Below, piece by piece: positions 45,985 through 58,100 of a stretch of 64,000 bases of DNA (positions are counted from its first letter, which is position 1; each line of letters begins with the position of its first letter). The stretch is from Straminergon stramineum (Eukaryota > Streptophyta > Bryopsida > Hypnales > Calliergonaceae), in NCBI GenBank assembly GCA_963920665.1, contig OY987266.1, positions 2,671,001 through 2,735,000 on the forward strand, written 5' to 3'. The notes under the pieces were generated by a model. It worked only from the letters and a program-made list of their open reading frames with translations, was not told where the DNA came from and did not search any database. Made by a program: the position numbers and the translations under genes.

Positions 45985-46650
45985 TGAGTGTCACGTTCGT
46001 TATACAACTTCAAACTAAAAGTGTGATATGCCTCTGGAAAGCTAATAAAAAATTCTACAATCTCTCCAAAATTCACTCAAAAATAAGATACTGTCCGACT
46101 TTTATAGTCGGTCAAAGTTCACCCTTCCCAACTCAAAGGCAACTCACTTATACCTCACTCTCAAGCTCATAACTTTCACATACTACCTCCAAACCAAGAA
46201 AATAAACCCATTTTGGAAAGCTAACATGAACATCTACAAGCTCTCCAAGTTTCACTCAAATACAAGGTATTGTCCACATTTCATAGCCTTTCAAAACTCA
46301 CTCACTTGGAAACCCGAAAGTATCCCTTCACCCTTTCACTCTCAAGCCCATAACTTTTTCATACCACCTCCAAATGAAGAAAATAAACCCATTTTGGAAA
46401 GCTAACATGAATATCTACAAGCTCCCCAAGTTTCACTCAAATACAAAATACTGTTCACATTTCATAGCCTTTCAAAGCTCACTCTCTTGAAAGTTTGAGG
46501 CAGCTTCACAACACTTCACTCCCAAACTCATAACTTACACATGCTAACTCCAAACTTCATGAGTGATAGCTTTTTGGAAACACAAAAACAAGATACACAA
46601 GCTCTCAAAATTTCATTATCAAACTCTCCATGTACAAAGTGCTATCCCCT
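45985..46650. repeat. 181-bp tandem repeat, about 3.5 copies
   Basis: CACTCTCAAGCxCATAACTTT starts at 46156 and 46337 and a variant at 46517, giving periods of 181 and 180 bp. Each unit has CCATTTTGGAAAGCTAACATG and AGCTCxCCAAGTTTCACTCA. A worn copy precedes at about 45985. Non-coding. Confidence 0.85.
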
Positions 46651-47870
46651 CCCAAAGTGATGGTTTCCCTAAGTAAATAAGGAGGAGGAAGAAGATGATC
46701 CTCAACCTCATCCGCCACCTCAACCTCCATGCCATCTACCTAAGTTAGTGGATTTTGGCCACTAAGATGCCACATGGGCCACTTCCTATTCTCGATAAGT
46801 CTATCTATATCATCTACATGGATTTCTAATCCATTAAAAATAAAAATAAAAATAAGGAAAAAAGTAAAACAAGCTTTACTTTTTGTTTTTACAACTTCAA
46901 ACTAATTAACTAACTAACATATTAAAATATCTTCTAGTATAGAAATCAAAAAAACTAAATGTTTGTCAAATAGAGGTAAAAAAAAGAGTTCAAGTGAATT
47001 ATAACCCCATTTGTTTCTTGAAACTCTAGGAAAAAAACCCTCCAATTTAACAAACAATTATGCATTTTCACATAATGAACACATTTACAATACGACAACA
47101 TTGTTGACATGGTGCAAATGCAAATGTGCGAAAAACATGAAATGCCTATGCGTGGACTTGTGGTCTAAGGTGTGGATGTAGATGTCTGGGAGGGGACTAA
47201 GATGCACTCCAATAGAGGATGTTTTGGCGCAGACGTATGGGTGTAGGCAAGGACATCTTTTGTTTGGGTGTGGACAAAGTCGGGTGGGAATTTCTCTTGA
47301 ATGGGCGCAAACTCTATGCCTGCTGCTTACGAGGTGTAGTTGGAACCATGTTCTTTTTTTTCCAATGAAAGAGATGGAATAAAAACATTTTCTTTGACAT
47401 TTTAGTCTTCACTCTACACAAGAAAAAAAGATTTGGAAAACAAAAAATTTCATTTTCATTATTAGCAATTTTCAAAATAAAAGGTTCAATGGTGGGTTCA
47501 ATGTATTGTCATTAAAAACACAATATAGTTAATATGGTTCCAAATTTTTGGAAGATGTTCCAAACAACATGATAATAATATTAATTTCTAATATTATAAA
47601 ATTAATGTATATATAATTTTGTTTTAAATTGTATTGAATCCAATTCGGTTGATATTGGCTTTCTACACCTTATGGCTTTAGGGTGTGTAGAAATTTGAGA
47701 GAGTTTTCTATTTCTCTAAATTTTAAATATAAATGTAGGACATTTGCCCTAAATTCCATGACAATTTTTTTGGGAGGTTGAAAAAATCATTTTCCATCTT
47801 TTTATAAATTTCTCTCTCTAAGAACTACATTTTTGGCTTATTAAATTCATCATCCAAAATTGTTCTAATC
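46651..47870. other. AT-rich stretch with worn GC-word cluster
   Basis: 47145-47330 has GTGTGGAC, GGCGCAGACG and GTGTGGACAAAG words, resembling reverse complements of GTCCRCGCCC. This fits the 3' flank of the minus-oriented hAT fragment next to it. No gene. Confidence 0.4.
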
Positions 47871-48570
47871 TTAAAACCCAATGGTATAAATTTTTCCATA
47901 GTTAATTCCATACATACAACACAAATTAGTCTTTACTTTTGTACAATTTAAATTAAAAATTTCATGCACAAGTATGTGCAAAAAAATATGAAAGTGGAAC
48001 ACTTCAATGAAAGCCTCCATTGTCAAGATGACCTTGGGACTTGAGGAATTAACATGCATGACAAAATTGAAAAATATTATGCACATAGAGAGCTTTATGA
48101 TAACCAAAAACATTTATAGATTTCATGCATTACAAAACAAAATAACAATACAATGAATCTATACTTCCAAAACACACTAACTTCTTACTTGGTTATGTAA
48201 GATACTCTTTTTTTATGGTCATAGATCCTTAGTCTCTCTATCACTAGAATTATCTAAAAGATCTATGTTTGATGTTCCTAACATACTCAAACAACTTGAT
48301 TTGCGGTGTAGTTTGGTTAGGGGGACCTATTGGATTAGCATCTTGAATGACAACATCATCATCCTTTGGTGCCTCATTGCAATCATGGTCATCCTAGTCA
48401 TAATAGCCTTCATTGTCTCCATTTCCATGGAATTCTTTGCTACCATTTGAGGTCGTATCGTCCTCAACTTTCAAGTTTTCATTTTGAAGCTCCATAACTC
48501 GGTCACCTAGGCTACAGTTGTGCCAAAACCTTTTGTGTCGTTGTCCATCTACTATTAGAAATGATGTCCA
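47871..48570 (-). pseudogene. Second hAT transposase fragment (C-terminus and 3'UTR), minus strand
   Basis: The minus-strand translation of 48250-48570 (GQRHKRF..., then ELQNENLKVE, then EAPKDDDVVIQDAN) aligns with the last about 80 residues of the giant element's transposase (AQRHKRF..., ELRNENSKVE, EAPEDDDVVVRDAN). The 3'UTR also aligns: the minus strand of about 48100-48180 matches 29699-29775. A stop at about 48400 and an insertion boundary near 48549 break it. It belongs to a second, older copy of the same family. Confidence 0.8.
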
Positions 48571-50144
48571 AATTATCAAAAAAAGGACAATTTTTTGTTG
48601 AGTGGGTATTGTATCAATTGTTTTAATAATTTTTTTGTTAATTCGGATAGTACAATGTCCAAATCAACAAAAAAATCAACACTTTTTTGTTCACTTTCAC
48701 TTACAAAAGTTTTTAATTAATTTTTGTCATTTGGGCAATGTTTAAATAACCATGGTTAGAAATCTATGTACAAAAATTCTTTTTTTAAACTTAGTCATTC
48801 AAAATAAGGTGATTTTTTTTAACTCAGAAGATTTTGGAGGCCTTTTGGGTGTAGTATAATAAAGTTTTTGAGAAAAATTTAAACTAAGAATAGTTGACAA
48901 ATCAAACTAAGTTTCATCTCCAAAAATCCGTTTGAGATTTGGAGTCCCCAATCAAAAGTTATGGGCAAAAATCAAAGACAGTGTTTGAAAATGTCGAAAT
49001 AAATGAGAATTCCAACCCTTCTTTGAATTTTGCCTATAACTTTTGATTGGGGACTTCAAATCTCTAGTGGATTTTTGGAGATGAAACTAAGCTTGATTTG
49101 TCAACTTTTCTTACCTTAATCCTTGAACTCCAAGTTGGTGACCATGGAAATCAAAGGCATTTTGGAACTCTGTGACATCATCCACTTTAGAAAACCCAAA
49201 AATACTCATTAGGAGTCAAACTAATGTGGAATATCTTCCCTTTCCACCCCTAATTCCGAGGATGAATAGTTGCAATTTTGTCCTACATAGGAGAATTCCT
49301 TGTCATTCATCGGATAATAATTGTTTGCCACGTCGTTCAAGGGTTAAAGTTTTCTCAAAAACATTATTATACTATGCTGAAAAGGCCTCCAAAGTTTGCT
49401 GAATTTACAAAGAAAATATAAAACAATTACAAAAATTATACAAATAAAAAACATTAGAAGAATTATGAACCTTGTAGAAGGCTGCAAGTGTGCATGGCAA
49501 TAGTGTAATTAGAGTAGGGGAAAAAAATATTTTCTTTTTAAAAATTCTTTTAGCCATTTGATGTGACACTATTAGTGTTACATCAGATTGGTGATTTGAA
49601 AATTATTTTTTTATTTTTTTTCAGAAAAATATTATTTTCATAATAAAAAATATTATTTTTTTTATTTTTTATTTGCATCGTGGGGGTGCCAAAAATGAAA
49701 TTAAAATGGCCTTCTCCAAGGTTCATAATTCTTTTAATGACAACTTCCTCAAATATCAAGTAATCTTGAACATGGTATAATGGCTTAAGTCCTTGGACTT
49801 CATCTATGAGGTTCAAGATTCAAGTATCTTAGTCGCCCTCCTATGTGCCACTTGCCTACATGGCTTGTGGCAGTTTAGAGTGCTTTCGTGGTTTGCTTGT
49901 GTGTGGTTTGCCTAGGTGGCCTTTATTTTGCTTATGTGGCACTTGCCACGTAGCAAGTTTTTATTGGCTGGTATTTTTTTAAGTTTTAGAAAAAAATTAC
50001 ACATGACCAAATTAACAAAAATATCAACACTTTTTTGGTGAACATTGTCCAAGTCAACACATTCAAATCAACAAGGAATTAGCAAAAAAATCAACACTTT
50101 TTTGCAAATTTTTTATTGATTTGGACACAAATTTTTGAGTAGTG
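48549..50144. mobile_element. CACTA-like element, about 1.6 kb, inside the hAT fragment
   Basis: The left end CTACTATTAGAAATGATGTCC and the right end ...TTGGACACAAATTTTTGAGTAGTG are roughly inverted (complement of the right: CACTACTCAAAAATTTGTG). Subterminal copies of TCCAAATCAACA and AATCAACACTTTTTT occur at both ends. The left terminus has lost the exact CACTA. The interior has an inverted pair of GTTTGAGATTTGGAGTCCCC-like sequences at about 48930 and 49050, so part of it can fold back. No transposase. Confidence 0.5.
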
Positions 50145-50890
50145 ATCACACTTAGAATTGATTTAAAGCTCATTCAATTCAATTAGCACTTGAAACATAA
50201 ACAATCTATATTAACCACTTAAAGCTTATATAATTAACTTCAACAATTTAATCAAAGTCATCACATAATCATCTACTAAAAGCGAACAACCACAAAAATT
50301 TCTCATATGCACCTACACAACGCAATCAAAGTATTACTAAACAACAATCTCACATGCACAATTGCCCAATCACTAGGACTTACTATACTCAACAAAGCGG
50401 AATACTTGCTTAAAGTTGTATTGCACAAAGAATATCAAAGAAAATGCAAAACTATATATAAGAATTTTTTGGAAACTCGTACAAAAAACTACTCAAAAAA
50501 CAAAAAAATAAAAGAAGAGAACCATACATATTGTGAGGGGAGAAAGATAATAGTAGGGAAACCAACTTTTTCACTCTAATCGATGTAAGCAACCCTCCGA
50601 ATCTACACTGGTTGAATCATTAAGCACTCTTAAATTCCCAAGGTAAATCTTTAAACTAATTAACTTACAAGCTTCCATTACCATATATTCCTAAAACCAA
50701 ATGTAATATGAATCCTATTCACACATCAAAACAAGAAGAGGAGTTTATTAATAATATTTCACAATCACACCAAGTTTTAAAATCCCTTTCATAGCATTCG
50801 TTTTATCTTCTACACATTTCTGAATAATTGATTTTAATTCTATGATTATGCTTTTGTAAACTTTTGTCATATATAAAGTATGATAAGTAG
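50145..50890. other. AT-rich stretch, 3' flank of Helitron remnant
   Basis: Very AT-rich. One 90-codon frame (50307-50579) has Lys/Asn-rich low-complexity text and no motif. I did not find a Helitron CTRR end. Confidence 0.3.
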
Positions 50891-50899
50891 CTAGAAAAT

Positions 50900-53345
50900 A
50901 TAGATTTCATATAAATTAAATATTTGTGTTGGCATACCATGTATTTGCTATAGTTTTATTGAATGCATTAGTATATATATTGCAAAGTTTACTTTTCAAA
51001 AATACTTGTGGTCTTTTAAGTTGAGTATGTAAACACTTAATGCAAGTTGAGTTCTCTATATTAAAACGTAGTAGAAATTCATCAAAAGTCATTTCCCATC
51101 CAATGCCAAACTCTTTTAAAAAGTCAAAAATATTTTTATAATCATTTTTGTAGTAATTTGAATTTTCTACATCTTCACTATCAATTGGTTCTAAAATCAT
51201 CATTTTTTCATTGGTGGAATAGGATAATGAAATTTACATACTAGTTGTGAATTTCATCATTTTTTTCTACTTGTCAACAAAAGCAACAATTTATCCATTA
51301 GAATTTATTTTATATTTTGATGCATTTAAAATCAATATTACCATGTATTTGTATTCGCTACTTCTATGTTGAAAATCTATATTTAAAAAAAATCTACCAC
51401 TTCACCTATAATTGAAGATTTGTTGTTAATTAATCTTTGAAACATTGCAATGCGATTGTTATAATATAATGTACAATACATGTTATTGGATCAAACCTTA
51501 CTAGTTCCACTATATAAATAGATTCAAGAATGTAAAGTCAATGTAAAATTTTGGCATTTGATTTGTACAAAGCTTGTAATAGAGGAGTCCATTGGGGCTT
51601 TGCACTTGTTGAGGTAATAAAAAATGTTGGAGGACCTAATTGTCTTATCATTGCAAATGAATTTTTCTATAATTGGAGCATGTATTCAAGAGATGTACGT
51701 AACCTTTCTAAACTACAAAATCCAACATATGATTGTAAACATTTTTTTTCTAAATTAGGATCTTTAGCAACTTCAACAACCATCAAAATTCTTCTACTTA
51801 ACTTTCCTTTTCTAATTTGAATCCAACTAAATTTTGAACTTTTCAATACAAATCTTGGTTGCTTTCGAAAAAATGTTTTGAATATTTGTAGCAAAATCAT
51901 GACTTTCATGCAATAGTTCCCATTTTGCTATTTTATTATATGAGAAATTATTATGTATTTTTTCATTTCAAGGATGACCACAAATAATGTTGGAAAATTC
52001 AATTCTTCACTATGTTTATCTTTGAAGATTTGTATAGGATGGTATTCTTCATTAGATGCAACAAATAAACCATTTTCCTTAGGTGCAACTAATGATATTT
52101 TATTGTAATCTTGTATAATTTTAGAAACAAATAAATTAGGCACTATTGATTTGGTAAAAACATCTTCTATTCCTTCTCCAAAATTTTCTTGGTTTGTAAT
52201 ATCATCTTCAAAAATATCATTTTCAAATTTTGTTTGCAAAAGCATAGCAACAATTGAAACTATTCTATAAAGGATGAATTTGATCATTTAATTCTCTATA
52301 TAATGGAATATTTAACGAGTCTTTAAGTTCTAACATAATTATATTAGAGCATACATTTCCAAACATAAAATGAGATTTATATTTTAAATGGCATTGTATA
52401 AGAACTCCTATTGTACCACCATCTTCATGTAAATGAGGAAGGATTGATTGTATTTAATAAATATTTGTTGAAACATTTGTAACACTCGCATGCATTTTAT
52501 ATTGATGAGAATTATGTAACTTTAAAATTTGTACAAAATCTTGCTATGGCAAAATCAATCTTTCTCCTAAAACAATAAGTTGCTTAATAGATAGTATAAT
52601 CAAAATTTTTGTGTCTATTGCTAAATACAAGATATGATGAGATTTTATTTTTCTTAATTGCATTTGAACATTGATTGCAAGCATGCAATGATTCATTTGT
52701 AAATAAATCAAAATTACATTATAATGAAGATTTGATTCTTTGTTGCAATACAATTATAAATATATACTGTAGAATTTCAAAAAATTTAATCTTTGAGATA
52801 CATAATATACTTAAATTTGTACTTCATTTATTTCTTCATTAAAATAAATAATTTCTTTTGTTGTGGATAGGTATTTATTGTCTTTCTTTTTTTTCCATTT
52901 AAATTTTTTATTTAATGATTTATTAGTAAAATTTATTGTTATCATTATTTTTTAATTTCCAGTTTTTAAATGTTTCAAAATAGGAGTGATTTTGTTTCTT
53001 GACTCTATCTTATTTACACTTGAATCATTTTCTTCTAATTTCATTGAAATAATTTGAAGATTATCATTTTCAACTACTAGTAGTCTAGTGCAAGAACTTA
53101 CAGTAGAATATGCAAAAAAAACTATTTGTCAAGTTTTTTGCTCTTTGCAAAAAAATGGTAGTTTGGAGTGTTTTTTGATGAAATAAGGCCCTAGGACTTT
53201 AGAGGTTAAAATGACATTATGCACAATTAGCATTAGCAAAAGTAATATAAGTTTCAATTGTGAAGTTTGCAATGGATTGATCATTTGGAAGGAGTGTAAC
53301 AAAAACAACGAAGAGTGTTCCACACTTGCAATAAACATAGACTAC
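50900..53345 (-). pseudogene. Helitron Rep-helicase N-terminal part (Helitron_like_N), decayed
   Basis: Minus-strand scraps in the order expected of Helitron proteins, in shifting frames: a C-x-C-G zinc-like start (about 53335); a SILPHLHEDGGTIGVLIQ block (about 52440), then SLNIPLYRELN; KENG...EELNFPTLF (about 52000-52090); FAMIRQLGPPTFFITSTSAK...W (about 51575-51640); DPVTCTLYYNNR (about 51470), where the Rep domain starts; then DFFLNIDFQHRSS, where the catalytic H-x-H is lost; and finally TFDEFLLRFNIENS and VFLKSKLCNIYTNAFNK...W.AN (50916-51100). The helicase half is not seen. The sequence is extremely AT-rich, with many stops and frameshifts, so it is older than the hAT and LINE. Confidence 0.82.
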
Positions 53346-53924
53346 TTTAGGTATTATAGGTTAAATAGAAATCCCTAATTGTGATTTGTAGTTCAAGATT
53401 CTATTTTTCTATGGGCTAGTTTTTTTAGTAAGAAAAGTAAAATTTTGAAATGAAATACAATCTTCTCCTTCTGAATTATAAAAAAATTGCACATTAGAGT
53501 TTGGAAATCCAAGCTATATAAAATGTTAGAAAATTTATAAAAATATTTTGAAAATATTGAATAAATGCTCTACAGATATGCTAAATTGTATTCATCATTC
53601 AAAAGATGTACTTTTGTCCAACTCTAAGGTTGCCCCCAAACAACAAGCCACTCATTGTATTAAAAAATCACGCTTGTATTCATTAATAGGATTAAAATAT
53701 AAACATTCTTCAATTCTACAAAAACTAAAATTCAATTATCAATCTTTGTTTATCCCCTGCATCCTAGCATGGTTATGATACATAGAATACTAATATAATA
53801 CATATCAATATAAAGAATAAATCATACCCTATAATTTTGAACAATCAAAATATACTTTAAAAGCTACCCTAATCAACTATAACTTTAAAAGTAAAATATT
53901 TTCTTTTAATTTGGAAAGATGAAC

Positions 53925-54014
53925 AAGACCCCCACCCCCAAAGAACACCCCCAAAGAACACCCCCAAAGAACACCCCCAAAGAACACCCCCAAAGAACAC
54001 CCCCAAAGAACACC
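53925..54014 (+). repeat. 13-bp minisatellite (CCCCCAAAGAACA)n
   Basis: About six tandem units of CCCCCAAAGAACA just upstream of the nucleoporin promoter. The 13-bp period cycles all three frames. Confidence 0.93.
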
Positions 54015-54327
54015 CATAACCAAAGTCAAAAGAATTTTAATAAGATGCTAGTCTACTCAAAAGAAACTCACCATGAATTATTTTATTACAAATACAGACT
54101 ACAAATCATACAAACTATATATAATTTGTACAATTATAGTTTAGAATTCACTTATTCTTCATAAAATACCAAAAAAAATAATTGTACTATGAAAAGCCAA
54201 TTGTTGCTTACCCATTACTCATTCTTTACAGCATAGAATGAACGCAACCTTGTTACCTTAATTCCCCGAATTGATCTTGGCCCTCAAGGCAAGCAGACTG
54301 AACTTAAGACTTGTGGTTCACCAGCCC
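54015..54327. other. Proximal upstream region of the nucleoporin gene
   Basis: AT-rich sequence between the minisatellite and the TATA box. No other gene. Confidence 0.4.
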
Positions 54328-54334
54328 TATATAA
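54328..54334 (+). promoter_or_regulatory. TATA box of the NUP98-NUP96 gene
   Basis: TATATAA in CCCTATATAACC. A start about 30 bp downstream would give a leader containing the upstream ORFs and the 5'UTR intron. Confidence 0.55.
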
Positions 54335-54359
54335 CCTCATACCGGTAATAACAATATCA

Positions 54360-55161
54360 ACACATCACTTGCTTCTCTCTGTCAAAATACATTCAACGTC
54401 TTAACCCTAAATCCTGTCTACCTCGCACTTGAAGCTCCATTGACGTTGCTTCCGTCATGGAATGGCGATGCCGATGCTGCTCCTCGTGATTTCACTCAAC
54501 AAGACCTCTCCTTTCTCTCGCCTCTAATGCGTGCTCGGAGTGTCTCTGTCGCTGCTGCTTCGTTCCGCGGCTTCGCTACGAGTAGAGGAGCAGCTGCTGT
54601 AAGTGTCCGAGCGGATCCAGCGTAAATCTGACGCGAGTTTGAATAGGCTTTGTATCGGAATTGAGCGAGCTAATGAGTGCGGTTATTTGGTTACGACTAA
54701 GGTGGACTCCGTTTCGTGAAGTTTGGGTTCTGGTACGTGAAGCGCCACAGTGATTTGGTAGAGCCTTGGATGCTTCGATAAGATCAGTCTAGAAACCCTA
54801 AATCTGGTGATGAAGGTGGTGATCGGAAGGGTGTAGAGGGCGGAATTGGTAGTTTGTGACTGACGGTGAACGTAGAATTGCGTTTTCCTTCTCTTCGGTG
54901 GTTGGCTTGTAGGTTCGTGTTGCTACCCGGATTGGTGCCGGCTTTTGCTTTCTTCTCTCATTGTCTGTTGTGTTGTTATTGTTTTTTGACAGTTATGTCT
55001 TGTTTTGGAAGTGTTAATGTGTCATTTTACTTTGCTCTGATTTTTCAGTTTCTTAGAGTTCCGTAGTGTTGACGAGCCTATGCGTTCGTCTTTGACAATC
55101 GGGTTATCTGTTATCTGATGACAGGGATATTTGAATAAGACGGGCTAAGTGGCGACCCACA
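54360..55161 (+). other. 5'UTR with intron 54599-55124 and upstream ORFs
   Basis: The leader exon ends at 54598 before GTAAGT. The acceptor ACAG ends at 55124 and a second leader piece runs to the ATG at 55162. Upstream ORFs are ATG 54457 (10 codons), ATG 54462 (21 codons, overlapping) and ATG 54527. The last is open to the splice site and continues after splicing for eight codons including the stop (TAA), giving a 31-residue peptide. The leader exon is CG-rich compared with the transposon region. Confidence 0.55.
54527..55148 (+). other. Spliced upstream ORF, presequence-like
   Basis: MRARSVSVAAASFRG... is Arg/Ser/Ala-rich without acidic residues and contains RGFATSRG, looking like a mitochondrial targeting presequence. 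If spliced 54598/55125 it ends at TAA 55146-55148, before the NUP98 ATG. It may be a regulatory upstream ORF or chance composition. Confidence 0.3.
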
Positions 55162-58100
55162 ATGTTCGGATCCAGCAGCCGTAAGTTCTCCTTCCTGGAG
55201 TTTGACTACACTATGAGAGCAGTCTTATTGAGTGGAGCTTGTAAGCGATGATTAGTGATCTGTACTATTGATATGGTCGTTTTTGTTAGAGTGGTGTGTT
55301 TGAGAGCTCCAAAATTGTGTCGCTTGAGTGTTAATTGCTCTTCAAACAAGGACTGGTATATATCTCCAGTTTGCAGAAGTATCAATTTCTCCAAGTTTAA
55401 CAATTTCAACAAAAATGACGATCGATGCTGACCATCAGAGCCAGTCTTGTGTGTAGAATTATTGGATCATGGATGGATTTGATCCCACAAAGCATAGTTA
55501 CGAAATTTAGTCCTTGTATGCCGCTTCCGTTACCTGTCAGTATGCGCCTGAGAGAAATGCACCTGTAATACAACGGAGAGTGCTCGGTTAATCAGACTGA
55601 TTATTTTTCGTTTCTAATGTCCACGTGGTGGTTGTAGCTAACTTTGTTAAGAAACATTTTCCACGTAGCAATTCATGGAATTAGGGTTCCTATTGCTCAG
55701 TTCTGATCATGCGAGATACCCAGGAACACCTCTTTTTTTGCGGAAGATTTATTTAGTTTAGGATTAGTTCACTTTGTGGCGATGAGGATTCAGTTACGGA
55801 AGGCGTTGGTGTTAGTGGATTAAATGGCGATAACAGCTGTTCACTATTGCTGTTTGTCTAGGTTGTCAGATTATAATTGCTCACGAAAGGAAGTCCACGT
55901 TTTCCAATAGCTGTTATGATTTTACATTGAAGTATTTCCCCTAGGTCTTTCGCAAACCGAGCTCTAATTTGCACTTACTAATCTTTTGCCTGGCGCGTCT
56001 CTGTGAAGACGCCCTCCTGAGCGTTAATGTGTTGCTGAAGAGAGTCGACTTACTGCCGATAATTATCCTCTTTGACAGTGGTTGTTGATCGTTTGTGTGT
56101 TCCAGCCTTTGGGGCATCCAGTGCTAGTCCGTTTGGTGCTCCAGCTGCTGCCAATCCTTTTGGTGCGAATTCGAACCCATTTGGATCCAATGCCCAAGGC
56201 AACAATCCTTTCGGTGCTAAACCGTTTGGCAACACAACCCCAGCTTTCGGAGCGCAGACGAGTAGCTCCCTATTCGGTAGTGGTACTTCAACAGGTGTTT
56301 TCGGAGCTCCTGCGACCCCGGCTTTTGGTGCTGCATCCACAACCCCTGCATTTGGTGAGTAGTCGTTGCCATCGTCAGGTTATTGTGATTTGGACTCCCG
56401 GAATGGTTGTCTGGTTTACCTTCCGCGGATGGAGTTGAACGTCTGGCAAGTAGTGCATGTTATCTGTTCCGACTACATTTGAACACCATCCCTTGGTTTT
56501 CTACGTTTTCCTCCAATGGAGACTCCTCATTTTCACAAACTTACGCTCAGATTCGAATTGCGCTCATAGTATCAGTGAAGAAGGGGTTCCCTAGTACCCA
56601 TACAGTTTATGAGCACATTCTGACTTTTCTAATATAAATGGATGACATTTGAATTTCCAATAAAACCAGCGCACTTGTACGAACCGTAGTCTTCTTCTTC
56701 TGAAACGTGCGTCACGTTTGATTTGCAGGGACTTTCGGTCAACAAAAACCTGCCTCACCCTTCGGGGGATTCGGCTCGGCTCAACCTCAACAGAATCCGT
56801 TTGGATCCCCGACTTTTGGACAGTCCCAACCGGCATTCGGTGGGAGCCAAGCTTTTGGTTCTACAACGCCAGCCTTCGGTGCCCAGTCGACCCCTGCCTT
56901 TGGAAGTACGAGCACCCCACTGTTCGGGGCGTCCACTCCCGCGTTTGGTGCATCTTCCTCTCCGGCTTTCGGTGCATCGACGACGCCAGCCTTTGGTGGG
57001 GCATCGAGTTCTGGTTTCGGAGCGTCAACGTCGACGCCTGCATTTGGCGCGGCTGCTCCAGCATTTGGGGGCAGCTCCGTGTTTGGGCAAAGTACCCCTG
57101 CTTTCGGTGCGAGCTCGACCCCAGCCTTCGGGAGCACAGTGGCGGCATCACCATTTGGTGAGTAACGCATGAGTGGCGTGTCATGGTGTTATGATGGTCT
57201 TGGATGTGTCTGAGTGTATTGCGGCAATGGTTTGGGATTCAATTAGGGGAGGTTATGTGTAGAAAGATAGCGTTCAGTCTAGGGGTTAGATGTGTTATAT
57301 CTTTGACTGTGTGGGTACGTGAGGTAGTTGAGTAGAGGTGGGGTTGTTTGGATGTGAGGGAAGTGCTAATATGATGGCATTGCTTTTGTGGAGAGCAGGG
57401 GCCTCATCCGGGAGTGCATTTGGCAGCAGCTTCGGGACATCCAGCTTTGGAGGTGCGCAGCAGCAGCCTCGGGTGGGGAGCAGGGTGACACCATATGCTG
57501 TGACCAATGACACGGATTCGGGGGTTGGTGCCCAAGCCGGGAAGTTTCTGTGTATTTCTGCGATGCCCGCCTACAAGGACAAGCAACTCGAGGAATTGAG
57601 ATGGGAGGATTACGCAGCAGGCGATAAAGGTGAGTACTGTGCACTCGTTGTTTCAGAAGAATCCGGTTTGACTGTATCCCCATATTTGGTTGTGGTTTGA
57701 CATATTGTTGATATTATTTGAAGTATCAGACTCTTTCTTGTATTGATTTTGGAGACGTTAGGTTTTTTTCGTGAGGCCAGGGGTGTGGGCCTGATGTTGT
57801 TCGCGCATTTGTTCTCGCAGGTGGTCCTAATCCAGCCAGCGCGCAACCTGCTGCTGGAGGCATGTTTGGCCAACAACAGCAGCCGGCGCCAGCGGCTGCT
57901 AGTCCATTTGGGTCTGGAAGTACGGCCTTCGGGACAGCAGCCACTTCCAACCCTTTCGGCTCAACTTCCAGCCCGAATCCTTTTGGCGCGAAGCCGGCAT
58001 TTGGAAGCCCCAGTACTCCGACTCCTGGTTTTGGGCAAAGTTCGACGCCCGCATTTGGGACCAGCACGTTCGGTCTGAGCGGTTCTGGATTTGGTGGGGC

